Assembly (NCBI GenBank): GCA_000696115.1
Contig: JJOH01000007.1
Coordinates: forward strand, 1 to 64,000
Reading direction: 5' to 3'
DNA: 64,000 bases
Source: Streptomyces olindensis
GTDB lineage: Bacteria > Actinomycetota > Actinomycetes > Streptomycetales > Streptomycetaceae
Each line of letters starts with the position of its first letter. Position 1 is the stretch's first letter. Below are positions 52,122 to 59,911 of the stretch, piece by piece. The translations under genes and the position numbers were made by a program. Below the pieces are notes generated by a model that worked only from the letters and a program-made list of their open reading frames with translations, did not search any database and was not told the origin of the DNA.

Positions 52122-53714
52122 ATGAGAAAACGCGCAGCCGCGCTGTGCGGCGCCGCCCTCGTCATGGCCGGGACCTTCACGGCCGTTCCCGCCGGGGCGA
52201 ACGCACCGAGCACCGCGCACTCCGTGCACACCGCGGAGCTCGCCTGGAAGAACTGCGCCACCGAGAAGTACCCGACGCTCCAGTGCGCGTCCCTGGAGGT
52301 GCCGCTCGACCACCGCAGACCGGGTGGACGGCACATCACCCTCGCCCTGTCCCGCGTCCCGCACACCGCCGAGACCTACCAGGGTCCGCTCCTGGTCAAC
52401 CCGGGCGGTCCCGGCGGCAGCGGTCTGCGGCTCGCCGGGTTCGTCGCGTCCGCGCTGCCGAAGGAGGTCGCGGCCCAGTACGACGTCATCGGCTTCGACC
52501 CGCGCGGCGTGGGACAGAGCGAGCCCGCCCTGGACTGCAAGCCGGGCCACTTCGGCCCGGTGCGCCCCGACACCCTGCCGTCCACGCCCGCGCTCGAGAA
52601 GGCCAACCTCGACCGCGCCAGGTCCTTCGCCGCCGCCTGCGGGGAGAAGTACGGGCATCTGCTGCCGTACGTCAACACCCCGAGCGCCGTGCGCGACTTG
52701 GACGCGATCCGGCAGGCCCTGGGCGCGGAGAAGATCAACTACTTCGGTTACTCCTACGGCACCTACCTGGGCGCGGTCTACGCCAGGTTCTTCCCGGAGC
52801 GGGTGCGGCGCCTGGTCCTCGACTCGGTGGTCGACCCCACGGACGTGTGGTACGAGGCCAACCTCAACCAGGACGTGGCCTTCGACGACCGGCACCGCGC
52901 CTTCCTGGCCTGGGTCGCCGAGCACGACGCCACGTACCGGCTCGGCACCGACCCGGAGCGGGTCGAGGCCGAGTGGTACGCCATGCGGTCCTCCCTGGCG
53001 AAGAAGCCGGCGGGCGGCACGGTGGGCGCCTCGGAACTGGAGGACACCTTCATCCCGGGCGGCTACTACAACGGCTACTGGCCGGACCTGGCGGAGGCCT
53101 TCGCGGCGTACGTCAACGACAAGGACCCCGAGCCGCTGGTCGACGTGTACGAGGACGTCGGCGCGGCGGACGCCTCCGGCGACAACACCTACAGCATCTA
53201 CACCTCCGTGCAGTGCCAGGACGCCGACTGGCCGCGCGACTGGCGGCAGTGGCGCCAGGACAACTGGGCGGTGCACGAGAAGGCGCCGTTCATGGCCTGG
53301 AACAACGCCTGGTACAACGCGCCGTGCGCGTTCTGGCCGGCGGACTCGTCGCGCCCGGTGAACATCGCCAACGGCGAGCTGCCGCCCGTGCTGCTGTTCC
53401 AGTCGACCGGCGACGCGGCCACTCCGTACCAGGGCGCTGTCACCGTGCACCACCTGCTGGCCCGCTCCAGCCTGGTGGTCGAGGAGGGCGGCGGCAACCA
53501 CGGCATCACGCTGAGCGGCAACACCTGCCTCGACGAGCACCTGACGGCGTATCTGACCGACGGCACCGTGCCGCGCGGGTACGGCGAGGCGGACGCGGTG
53601 TGCGAGGCGCTGCCGGACCCGAAGCCGACGGCGTCGGAAGGGCACTTGGCGAGGGCGGGGTCGGCTGCCGCGAAGGGCTCGACGCTGCACGGACTGCTCG
53701 GCTTCCGCGGCTGA
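52122..53714 (+). CDS. Secreted alpha/beta-hydrolase peptidase, tripeptidyl aminopeptidase-like (S33)
   Basis: 530 residues from ATG 52122 (GGGAGGACT upstream). A signal peptide (MRKRAAALCGAALVMAGTFT, cut near AGA-NA) leads to a hydrolase with oxyanion loop NPGGPGGSG, nucleophile GYSYGTYLG, the acid in STGDAATPYQGA and His in GGGNHGIT. This is the Streptomyces SlpD/SlpE and Tap group that removes tripeptides from secreted proteins. The C-terminal TAP-like domain with LVVEEGGGNHG is complete. It is probably extracellular. Confidence 0.88.
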   Translation: MRKRAAALCGAALVMAGTFTAVPAGANAPSTAHSVHTAELAWKNCATEKYPTLQCASLEVPLDHRRPGGRHITLALSRVPHTAETYQGPLLVNPGGPGGSGLRLAGFVASALPKEVAAQYDVIGFDPRGVGQSEPALDCKPGHFGPVRPDTLPSTPALEKANLDRARSFAAACGEKYGHLLPYVNTPSAVRDLDAIRQALGAEKINYFGYSYGTYLGAVYARFFPERVRRLVLDSVVDPTDVWYEANLNQDVAFDDRHRAFLAWVAEHDATYRLGTDPERVEAEWYAMRSSLAKKPAGGTVGASELEDTFIPGGYYNGYWPDLAEAFAAYVNDKDPEPLVDVYEDVGAADASGDNTYSIYTSVQCQDADWPRDWRQWRQDNWAVHEKAPFMAWNNAWYNAPCAFWPADSSRPVNIANGELPPVLLFQSTGDAATPYQGAVTVHHLLARSSLVVEEGGGNHGITLSGNTCLDEHLTAYLTDGTVPRGYGEADAVCEALPDPKPTASEGHLARAGSAAAKGSTLHGLLGFRG

Positions 53715-53812
53715 GTGCTGAGCGACAGAGGGGCTGAGCAGCTGAGTGCCGAGTGGCTGACGGACCGTCCGGTGGGGCGGGCGTTGTCCGTCCCATGGTC
53801 CACCATGGACCC

Positions 53813-53917
53813 ATGAGCGAGCTGACGAGGATCACCTGCTCCGTCACGCACATGGCCCACATACCCGACGACCGGTTCCTGACGGAGGTCGAGGCGTTCG
53901 CGGTGGTGGCGCGGTGA
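53813..53917 (+). CDS. Small conserved-looking ORF ahead of the GNAT gene
   Basis: 34 residues (MSELTRITCSVTHMAHIPDD...). It ends in GTGA, overlapping the GTG start of the acetyltransferase by four bases, which is the usual sign of a coupled gene pair. A dyad GGTCC-ACCAT-GGACC lies just before it in place of a ribosome site. No family is recognised. It might be a leader that lets ribosomes reach the GNAT gene. Confidence 0.4.
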   Translation: MSELTRITCSVTHMAHIPDDRFLTEVEAFAVVAR

Positions 53918-54438
53918 ACGGGCTCCGGATACGGGAGATGGCGCTCGCCGACTGCGACCGGGTCGCGGAGATCCGGGTCCGCGGCTGGCAGCACGCGTAC
54001 CGGGGCATGGTCCCGCAGTCGTACCTCGACGGGCTCAGCGTCGCCGAGGACGCCGAGCGGCGGCGCCGTATGCATCTCGCGCGGGCCGAGGGCGGTGTGG
54101 TGAACCTGGTCGCCGAGGATCCGGGCGGCGAGATCGTCGGCTGGGCCTGCCACGGGCCGTACCGGGAGGGCGAAGTCCTCACCGAGGAGGCCGAGTTGTA
54201 CGCCCTCTACGTCCACCCGGACCGTGTCGGCCAGGGCGCGGGGCAGGCCCTGCTCGCGGAGTCGCTCACGCGCTGCGCCGCCGCGGGCCGCGGCCGTCTC
54301 CTGCTGTGGGTGCTCAAGGAGAACGCCCGGGCCCGCCGCTTCTACGAGCGGTCCGGCTTCCGGCCGGACGGCGCGGAGGAACCCTTCGAGGTGGAAGGCG
54401 TCGTGGTGCCCGAGGTGCGCTACGGCAGGACGCTCTGA
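53914..54438 (+). CDS. GNAT N-acetyltransferase
   Basis: 174 residues, one GNAT domain: IREMALADCDRVAEIRVRGW at the start, WQHAYRGMVPQSYLDGLS, ELYALYVHPDRVGQGAGQAL as the acetyl-CoA loop, and VLKENARARRFYERSGFRPD. The substrate is unknown. The GTG start overlaps the small ORF upstream, and the stop lies two bases from the end of the convergent HEAT-repeat gene. Confidence 0.88.
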   Translation: MNGLRIREMALADCDRVAEIRVRGWQHAYRGMVPQSYLDGLSVAEDAERRRRMHLARAEGGVVNLVAEDPGGEIVGWACHGPYREGEVLTEEAELYALYVHPDRVGQGAGQALLAESLTRCAAAGRGRLLLWVLKENARARRFYERSGFRPDGAEEPFEVEGVVVPEVRYGRTL

Positions 54439-54440
54439 CC

Positions 54441-55016
54441 TCACCTCTGCCGGGGAATCCGCCCCAGCGCCCGCACCGCCGCCTCGGCCAGCGCCGGATG
54501 CGCCAGGGCCTCGTTCAGCACGGGCCTGGCCCGGCCGTCCCCCAGCGTGCCCAGCCCGTCCACGCAGGCGAGGGCCACCCGGCGGTACGGGTCGTGCGGG
54601 CGCAGCCGCCGCCGGAGCGTGGTGATCAGCGCGGGCACGGCCTCCGGGGCCCGCAGCTCGACCAGGAGGCGGACCGGGTGCAGGGCGTAGGCGACGCGCA
54701 GCTCGTTGGTGGCGAGGGCGGCGGCCGCGCGGGCGGTGCGCGGGTCGCCGAGGCGGGCGAGGGCGTGGGCCGCGGAGGCGCAGCGCGGTGGATCACGGTG
54801 GTTGAGCAGCAGCACCAGGGCCTCGAAGGCCCGCCGGTCCCCCGCGAGTCCCAGCCGGAAGGCGGCCAGCTCCCGCGCCCAGAGCGGTTGCCCGGGTTCG
54901 GTCAGCACCGCCGCCAGGGCGTCGAGGTCGTCGGTCGCCACGAGCCGCTCGAACGCGGGCGACGCCCCCGACTCCTGCCGTAAGCGCTCCGTGAGTGATC
55001 GCAACTCTTCGTCCAT
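54441..55016 (-). CDS. HEAT-repeat protein
   Basis: 191 residues, all helical. Repeats of the kind ELAAFRLGLAGDRRAFEALV, AHALARLGDPRTARAAAALA and ALACVDGLGTLGDGRARPVL are typical HEAT or PBS-lyase-like units, which act as protein-binding scaffolds. No catalytic motif. The ATG at 55016 lacks a strong ribosome site. A GGGTAA-type box lies about 70-110 bases upstream but with poor -35 partners. Confidence 0.75.
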   Translation of the reverse strand: MDEELRSLTERLRQESGASPAFERLVATDDLDALAAVLTEPGQPLWARELAAFRLGLAGDRRAFEALVLLLNHRDPPRCASAAHALARLGDPRTARAAAALATNELRVAYALHPVRLLVELRAPEAVPALITTLRRRLRPHDPYRRVALACVDGLGTLGDGRARPVLNEALAHPALAEAAVRALGRIPRQR

Positions 55017-55085
55017 GACACCGAGGTTAGGACCCCGGCCCGCCGCTCGGGACGTACATCACAAACACGGGGACTGGCGCGCTCG

Positions 55086-55127
55086 TTACCCGCCAGTTAA
55101 GCTCAGACGAGCGAGTTACCCACTCGC
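55086..55127. promoter_or_regulatory. Two operator-like dyads in the 55017-55414 gap
   Basis: TTACCCGCCAGTTAA (55086-55100) is a near-palindrome, and GCGAGT-TACCC-ACTCGC (55111-55127) is a perfect one with a five-base centre. They lie between the HEAT gene and the divergent 3-hydroxyacyl-CoA dehydrogenase. TetR-type fatty-acid regulators use sites of this look. The rest of the 398-base gap holds no gene I can support. Confidence 0.4.
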
Positions 55128-55414
55128 ATCCCCTCGCGGCGGTCTGGTGACGCGGCCACCGCGGGAGCAGTCGGTTCGGTGCCTCAGGTACCGCAGTACG
55201 GCTCGGCCCCGGGACAGGGCCGGTCGGAACGGCCGTTCCCCTCCGGGCGTGTGCACGCCCCGTGGAGACGGCACCGGGCGTGTGCGCTCAGCAGCCCGGC
55301 CCAACACCCGCACTTCTCACGCACCCGGTGCGCCCGGGGTCCGGCTCCCGCCGGGCCGCCTTCGGCGCACCCGGGCGGCGTTCCCCGTCGTCACCCTCAT
55401 CCTGGAGTCCCGCG

Positions 55415-57220
55415 ATGGCCACTCCCCTTTCCGACCCGTCCCCGTCCCCGCTGCGGACCGTCGCCGTCGTCGGCCTCGGCACGATGGGCACCGGCATCGC
55501 CGAGGTCCTCGCCAAGGCCGGCCGCGAGGTCGTCGGCATCGACATCAGCGAGGCCCAGGCCGCGAAGTGCGTCGCCGCCCTGGAGGCCTCCACCGCCCGT
55601 GGCGTGGAGCGCGGGCGGCTGACCGAGCAGGACCGCGCCGAGATCCTCGCCCGCGTCCGCACCTCCCCCGACCTGCGGGCCGCGGCCGACGCCGACCTCG
55701 TCATCGAGGTCGCGCCGGAGTCGTACGAGGTCAAGCAGCAGATCTTCCGGGAGCTCGACGGGATCGTGCGCCCCGGGACCATCCTGGCGACCGGCACCAA
55801 CGCCCTGTCCGTCACGCGGCTGGCCGCCGACTCGGCGCGCCCCGAGCGGGTGCTGGGCCTGCACTTCTTCAACCCGGCCCCGGCCATGAAGCTGGTCGAG
55901 GTCGTCTCCTCGGTGCTGACCGCGCCCGCGGCCGTCACGGCGGTCACGAACCTCGCGCTCGACCTGGGCAAGGAGCCCGTCGCGGTGGGCGACCGGCCCG
56001 GCTTCGTCGCCGACGGGCTGCTGTTCGGCTACCTCAACCAGGCCGCCGCGATGTACGAGGCGAAGTACGCCTCCCGCGAGGACATCGACGCCGCGATGCG
56101 GCTCGGCTGCGGTCTGCCCATGGGCCCGCTGGCGCTGCTCGACCTGATCGGCGTCGACACCGCCCGCACGGTCCTGGAGGCCATGTACGCCGCCTCCCGC
56201 GACCGGCTGCACGCCCCCGCGCCCATCCTCAAGCAGCTCAGCGAGGCGGGCCTGACGGGCCGCAAGGCCGGGCGGGGCTTCTACACGTACGAGGCGCCGG
56301 GCAGCGGCACGGTCGTGCGCGACGCGCTCACCCCGCTGGAGGGCGGCGACCCGGTCGCCGGCCGCACGGTCCGCTCGGTCGGTGTCGCGGGCTCCGGCAC
56401 CATGGCCTCCGGGATCGCCGAGGTCTTCGCCAAGGCCGGGTACGAGGTCGTGCTGGCCGCCCGCAGCGAGGAGAAGGCGCAGGCCGCGAAGGCCCGGATC
56501 GGCAAGTCCCTGGCCCGCTCGGTCGACAAGGGCCGGCTGACGGCCGAGGCCGCCGCCGAGACCCTGGACCGCATCACGGCCACGGGCACGTACGACGACT
56601 TCGCCGACGTCGACCTGGCCGTCGAGGCGGTCGCCGAGGACCTGGAGGTCAAGAGGCAGCTGTTCGCCGCGCTGGACAAGGTCTGCAAGCCCGGCGCGGT
56701 CCTGGCCACCACCACCTCGTCCCTGCCGGTCGTCGCCTGCGCCCGGGCCACCTCGCGCCCGCAGGACGTCATCGGCATGCACTTCTTCAACCCGGCGCCG
56801 GCCATGAAGCTGGTCGAGGTCGTCCGGACGGTGCTGACCGCCGACGACGTCCACGCGACGGTCCGCGAGGTCTGCGGCAGGATCAGGAAGCACGCCGTGG
56901 ACTGCGGGGACCGCGCCGGTTTCATCGTGAACGCGCTGCTGTTCCCGTACCTCAACAACGCGATCAAGATGGTCCAGGAGCACTACGCCTCGCTCGACGA
57001 CATCGACGCGGCGATGAAGCTGGGCGGCGGCTACCCGATGGGCCCCTTCGAGCTGCTGGACGTCGTCGGGCTGGACGTCTCGCTCGCCATCGAGAAGGTC
57101 CTGCACCGCGAGTTCCGCGACCCGGGCCTCGCCCCGGCGCCGCTGCTGGAGCACCTGGTGGCCGCGGGCTGCCTCGGCCGCAAGACCGGCCGTGGCTTCC
57201 GCGAATATGCCAAGCGCTGA
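55415..57220 (+). CDS. 3-hydroxyacyl-CoA dehydrogenase, internally duplicated
   Basis: 601 residues made of two full copies of the 3-hydroxybutyryl-CoA dehydrogenase fold in tandem. Copy 1 has GLGTMGTG (from about residue 21), LHFFNPAPAMKLVEVV and PMGPLALLDLIG. Copy 2 has GSGTMASG (about 327), MHFFNPAPAMKLVEVV and PMGPFELLDVVG. Each has its Rossmann and C-terminal helical parts and a catalytic His in the HFFNP loop, so both may be active. It oxidises 3-hydroxyacyl-CoA with NAD(P). GGAG precedes the ATG at 55415. It lies just upstream of the ethylmalonyl-CoA cluster and could supply acetoacetyl/3-hydroxybutyryl-CoA interconversion for crotonyl-CoA. Confidence 0.93.
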   Translation: MATPLSDPSPSPLRTVAVVGLGTMGTGIAEVLAKAGREVVGIDISEAQAAKCVAALEASTARGVERGRLTEQDRAEILARVRTSPDLRAAADADLVIEVAPESYEVKQQIFRELDGIVRPGTILATGTNALSVTRLAADSARPERVLGLHFFNPAPAMKLVEVVSSVLTAPAAVTAVTNLALDLGKEPVAVGDRPGFVADGLLFGYLNQAAAMYEAKYASREDIDAAMRLGCGLPMGPLALLDLIGVDTARTVLEAMYAASRDRLHAPAPILKQLSEAGLTGRKAGRGFYTYEAPGSGTVVRDALTPLEGGDPVAGRTVRSVGVAGSGTMASGIAEVFAKAGYEVVLAARSEEKAQAAKARIGKSLARSVDKGRLTAEAAAETLDRITATGTYDDFADVDLAVEAVAEDLEVKRQLFAALDKVCKPGAVLATTTSSLPVVACARATSRPQDVIGMHFFNPAPAMKLVEVVRTVLTADDVHATVREVCGRIRKHAVDCGDRAGFIVNALLFPYLNNAIKMVQEHYASLDDIDAAMKLGGGYPMGPFELLDVVGLDVSLAIEKVLHREFRDPGLAPAPLLEHLVAAGCLGRKTGRGFREYAKR

Positions 57221-57240
57221 GCGTCCCGGCGACTGGTTCC

Positions 57241-57279
57241 GGTCCGGCTCCGAGTGGGGCGGCCTGCTCGGCCCGGACC
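57241..57279. terminator. Hairpin terminator after the dehydrogenase gene
   Basis: GGTCCGG...CCGAG pairs with CTCGG...CCGGACC around a 12-base loop, with one small internal bulge, 21 bases past the stop. Confidence 0.65.
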
Positions 57280-57318
57280 GGTCCCCGCCCCCCTCCGGCG
57301 CGGGCCAAGAACCAGCTC

Positions 57319-57338
57319 ATGCGCACCGAGCTGCGCAC
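57319..57338. promoter_or_regulatory. Possible operator before the TetR gene
   Basis: ATGCGCA-CCGAGC-TGCGCAC, two half-sites in inverted order, stands just upstream of TACGTT, a likely -10 for a leaderless TetR transcript (ATG at 57357). Confidence 0.35.
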
Positions 57339-57356
57339 ATGCAGTACGTTCAGGGC

Positions 57357-58166
57357 ATGTCCCAGCCCGCCAAGTCCTCACGTACACCAGCTACGACCGA
57401 CGCGCCGGAAAGTGCCGCAGGCTCCCGTGCCGCCGCCCAGCGGCTCAAGATGCGCCGGGAACTGGCGGCCGCCGCGATGGAGCTGTTCGCGACCAAGGGG
57501 TACGAGGCGACCACCGTCGACGAGATCGCGGCCCAGGCCGGGGTCGCCCGCCGCACCTTCTTCCGCCACTTCCGTTCCAAGGAAGAGGCGATCTTCCCCG
57601 ACCACGACGACACCCTGATCCGCGCCGAGGCGGTGCTCAACGCCGCGCCCGCGCACGAGCATCCGCTCGACACGGTGTGCCGCGGCATCAAGGAAGTCAT
57701 GAAGATGTACGCGGCCCGGCCGGAGATCTCGGTCGCCCGCTACAAGCTGACGCGCGAGGTGCCCACCCTGCGCGAGGCGGAGATCGCGTCGGTGGCCCGC
57801 TACGAGCGCCTGTTCACGCGCTATCTCCTCGGCCACTTCGACGAGCGCGCGCACGCCGACGACGCCAACGACGACCCGCTGCTCGCCGAGGTCGCCGCGT
57901 CCGCCGTGGTCACCGCCCACAACCACGTCCTGCGGCGCTGGCTCCGGGCCGGTGGGCAGGGGGACGTCGAGGCGCAGCTCGACCACGCCTTCGCGATCGT
58001 GCGCAAGACCTTCGGCACCGGCATCGGCGCCGGACGCTCGGCGGAGCCGAAGCCGGCCGCGGCCACGGCCTCGACGCAGGGCGAGGTGCTGGTCACGGTC
58101 GCCCGCACCGACGCCCCGCTCGACGAGGTCATGCGGACCATCGAACAGGCGCTCAAGGAGCGCTGA
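57357..58166 (+). CDS. TetR family regulator next to ccr
   Basis: 269 residues, long for TetR. After a 25-residue Ser/Ala/Pro-rich start the helix-turn-helix reads YEATTVDEIAAQAGVARRTF then FRHFRSKEEAIFP. The ligand domain follows, and a C-terminal extension (about residues 225-269, ATASTQGEVLVTVARTD) is extra. No ribosome site; TACGTT ten bases upstream suggests a leaderless transcript. The same -10 hexamer occurs in the ccr promoter downstream, which has two dyads, so this protein probably regulates the ethylmalonyl-CoA operon, perhaps sensing an acyl-CoA. Confidence 0.88.
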   Translation: MSQPAKSSRTPATTDAPESAAGSRAAAQRLKMRRELAAAAMELFATKGYEATTVDEIAAQAGVARRTFFRHFRSKEEAIFPDHDDTLIRAEAVLNAAPAHEHPLDTVCRGIKEVMKMYAARPEISVARYKLTREVPTLREAEIASVARYERLFTRYLLGHFDERAHADDANDDPLLAEVAASAVVTAHNHVLRRWLRAGGQGDVEAQLDHAFAIVRKTFGTGIGAGRSAEPKPAAATASTQGEVLVTVARTDAPLDEVMRTIEQALKER

Positions 58167-58200
58167 GCGACTCTCGCAGGCTCCACGCCGCTGTGATGAC

Positions 58201-58226
58201 GGCCACCCCACGGGGTGGCCGTTTTG
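58201..58226 (+). terminator. Intrinsic terminator after the TetR gene
   Basis: GGCCACCC-CACG-GGGTGGCC forms a perfect 8-bp stem (nine pairs if the loop closes) followed by GTTTTGG. It separates the regulator from the ccr operon. Confidence 0.8.
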
Positions 58227-58320
58227 GCATGTCAGGGGCCGTTTTGCAGCGCCTTCGCGAGCCCATTCGATCGATCATCGCTCATTTGTTACGTAAAGAT
58301 TTCATCTGAGAGCAAGTTCT

Positions 58321-58362
58321 GGCACTCAGTGCCTTGCGGGGTGACACGCGGTGTCATACGTT
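58321..58362 (+). promoter_or_regulatory. Promoter and two operators of the ccr operon
   Basis: TTGCGG (58334-58339), a 17-base spacer and TACGTT (58357-58362) form a housekeeping-type promoter. The spacer holds the perfect palindrome TGACAC-GCG-GTGTCA (58342-58356). Directly before the -35 lies a second one, GGCAC-TCA-GTGCC (58321-58333). A repressor on the first would block the polymerase. The leader to the start at 58558 is about 190 bases long; I see no further element in it. Confidence 0.75.
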
Positions 58363-58557
58363 GAAGGGGTCCGGGCGACGTCCCAGCGGGCTCCATGCCC
58401 GTCCGCCCCGGACGCCTGCGTCACAGGCAACCTCCCGCGCCACCAGCGCTGCCGAACAGCACCACCGCCGAACCGACGGCACACCCTCGACCCTCAGCAG
58501 CACCGACGTACCCATCGGCGCCCCTCCCTCAGGGCGCTCACCGCCGGAGGCAACACC

Positions 58558-59901
58558 GTGACCGTGAAGGACATCCTGGCCGCGATCCAGTCGCCCGACT
58601 CCACGTCGGAGGACTTCGCCGCCCTCCCGCTCCCCGAGTCGTACCGCGCGATCACCGTGCACAAGGACGAGACGGAGATGTTCGCCGGGCTCGCCACGCG
58701 CGACAAGGACCCCCGCAAGTCGATCCACCTGGACGAGGTGCCGCTGCCCGAGCTCGGCCCGGGCGAGGCCCTGGTGGCCGTCATGGCCTCCTCGGTCAAC
58801 TACAACTCGGTGTGGACCTCGATCTTCGAGCCGCTGTCGACGTTCGGCTTCCTGGAGCGCTACGGCCGCACCAGCGAACTGGCCAAGCGCCACGACCTGC
58901 CGTACCACATCATCGGCTCCGACCTCGCGGGCGTCGTCCTGCGCACCGGCCCGGGCGTCAACGCCTGGCGGCCCGGTGACGAGGTCGTCGCGCACTGCCT
59001 CTCCGTCGAGCTGGAGTCCAGCGACGGCCACAACGACACGATGCTCGACCCGGAGCAGCGCATCTGGGGCTTCGAGACCAACTTCGGCGGCCTCGCCGAG
59101 ATCGCGCTCGTGAAGTCCAACCAGCTCATGCCCAAGCCCGACCACCTCAGCTGGGAGGAGGCCGCCGCTCCCGGCCTGGTCAACTCCACCGCCTACCGGC
59201 AGCTGGTCTCCCGCAACGGCGCCGCCATGAAGCAGGGCGACAACGTGCTCATCTGGGGCGCGAGCGGCGGACTCGGCAGCTACGCCACCCAGTTCGCGCT
59301 GGCCGGCGGCGCCAACCCGATCTGTGTCGTCTCCTCGCCGCAGAAGGCGGAGATCTGCCGGTCGATGGGCGCCGAGGCGATCATCGACCGCAACGCCGAG
59401 GGCTACAGGTTCTGGAAGGACGAGAACACCCAGGACCCCAAGGAGTGGAAGCGCTTCGGCAAGCGCATCCGCGAGCTCACCGGCGGCGAGGACATCGACA
59501 TCGTCTTCGAGCACCCCGGCCGCGAGACCTTCGGCGCGTCCGTCTTCGTCACCCGCAAGGGCGGCACCATCACCACCTGCGCCTCCACCTCGGGCTACAT
59601 GCACGAGTACGACAACCGCTACCTGTGGATGTCGCTGAAGCGGATCATCGGCTCGCACTTCGCCAACTACCGCGAGGCCTGGGAGGCCAACCGGCTCATC
59701 GCGAAGGGCAAGATCCACCCGACCCTGTCGAAGGTGTACTCCCTGGAGGACACCGGCCAGGCCGCCTACGACGTGCACCGCAACCTGCACCAGGGCAAGG
59801 TCGGCGTGCTGTGCATGGCCCCCGAGGAGGGCCTGGGCGTGCGCGACGAGGCCAAGCGCGCCCAGCACATCGACGCCATCAACCGCTTCCGGAACATCTG
59901 A
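58558..59901 (+). CDS. ccrA: Crotonyl-CoA carboxylase/reductase
   Basis: 447 residues of the medium-chain dehydrogenase family. The enzyme reductively carboxylates crotonyl-CoA with NADPH and CO2 to ethylmalonyl-CoA, the key step of the ethylmalonyl-CoA pathway; in Streptomyces the product also serves polyketide synthesis. Seen: SSVNYNSVWTSIFEP, the NADPH loop WGASGGLGSYA, and the C-terminal EHPGRETFGASVFVTRKGGT and ANYREAWEANRLI. The GTG at 58558 has GGAGG seven bases upstream; a longer frame upstream is unsupported. It is the first gene of ccr-meaA-mcl-mch-mcd. Confidence 0.96.
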   Translation: MTVKDILAAIQSPDSTSEDFAALPLPESYRAITVHKDETEMFAGLATRDKDPRKSIHLDEVPLPELGPGEALVAVMASSVNYNSVWTSIFEPLSTFGFLERYGRTSELAKRHDLPYHIIGSDLAGVVLRTGPGVNAWRPGDEVVAHCLSVELESSDGHNDTMLDPEQRIWGFETNFGGLAEIALVKSNQLMPKPDHLSWEEAAAPGLVNSTAYRQLVSRNGAAMKQGDNVLIWGASGGLGSYATQFALAGGANPICVVSSPQKAEICRSMGAEAIIDRNAEGYRFWKDENTQDPKEWKRFGKRIRELTGGEDIDIVFEHPGRETFGASVFVTRKGGTITTCASTSGYMHEYDNRYLWMSLKRIIGSHFANYREAWEANRLIAKGKIHPTLSKVYSLEDTGQAAYDVHRNLHQGKVGVLCMAPEEGLGVRDEAKRAQHIDAINRFRNI

Positions 59902-59911
59902 GGAGCGCTGC

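Noticed and set aside
58363..58557. Riboswitch in the long ccr leader (for example cobalamin, as meaA needs B12)
   Set aside because: I could not find a B12-box-like string or a conserved set of helices; the leader looks like ordinary sequence.
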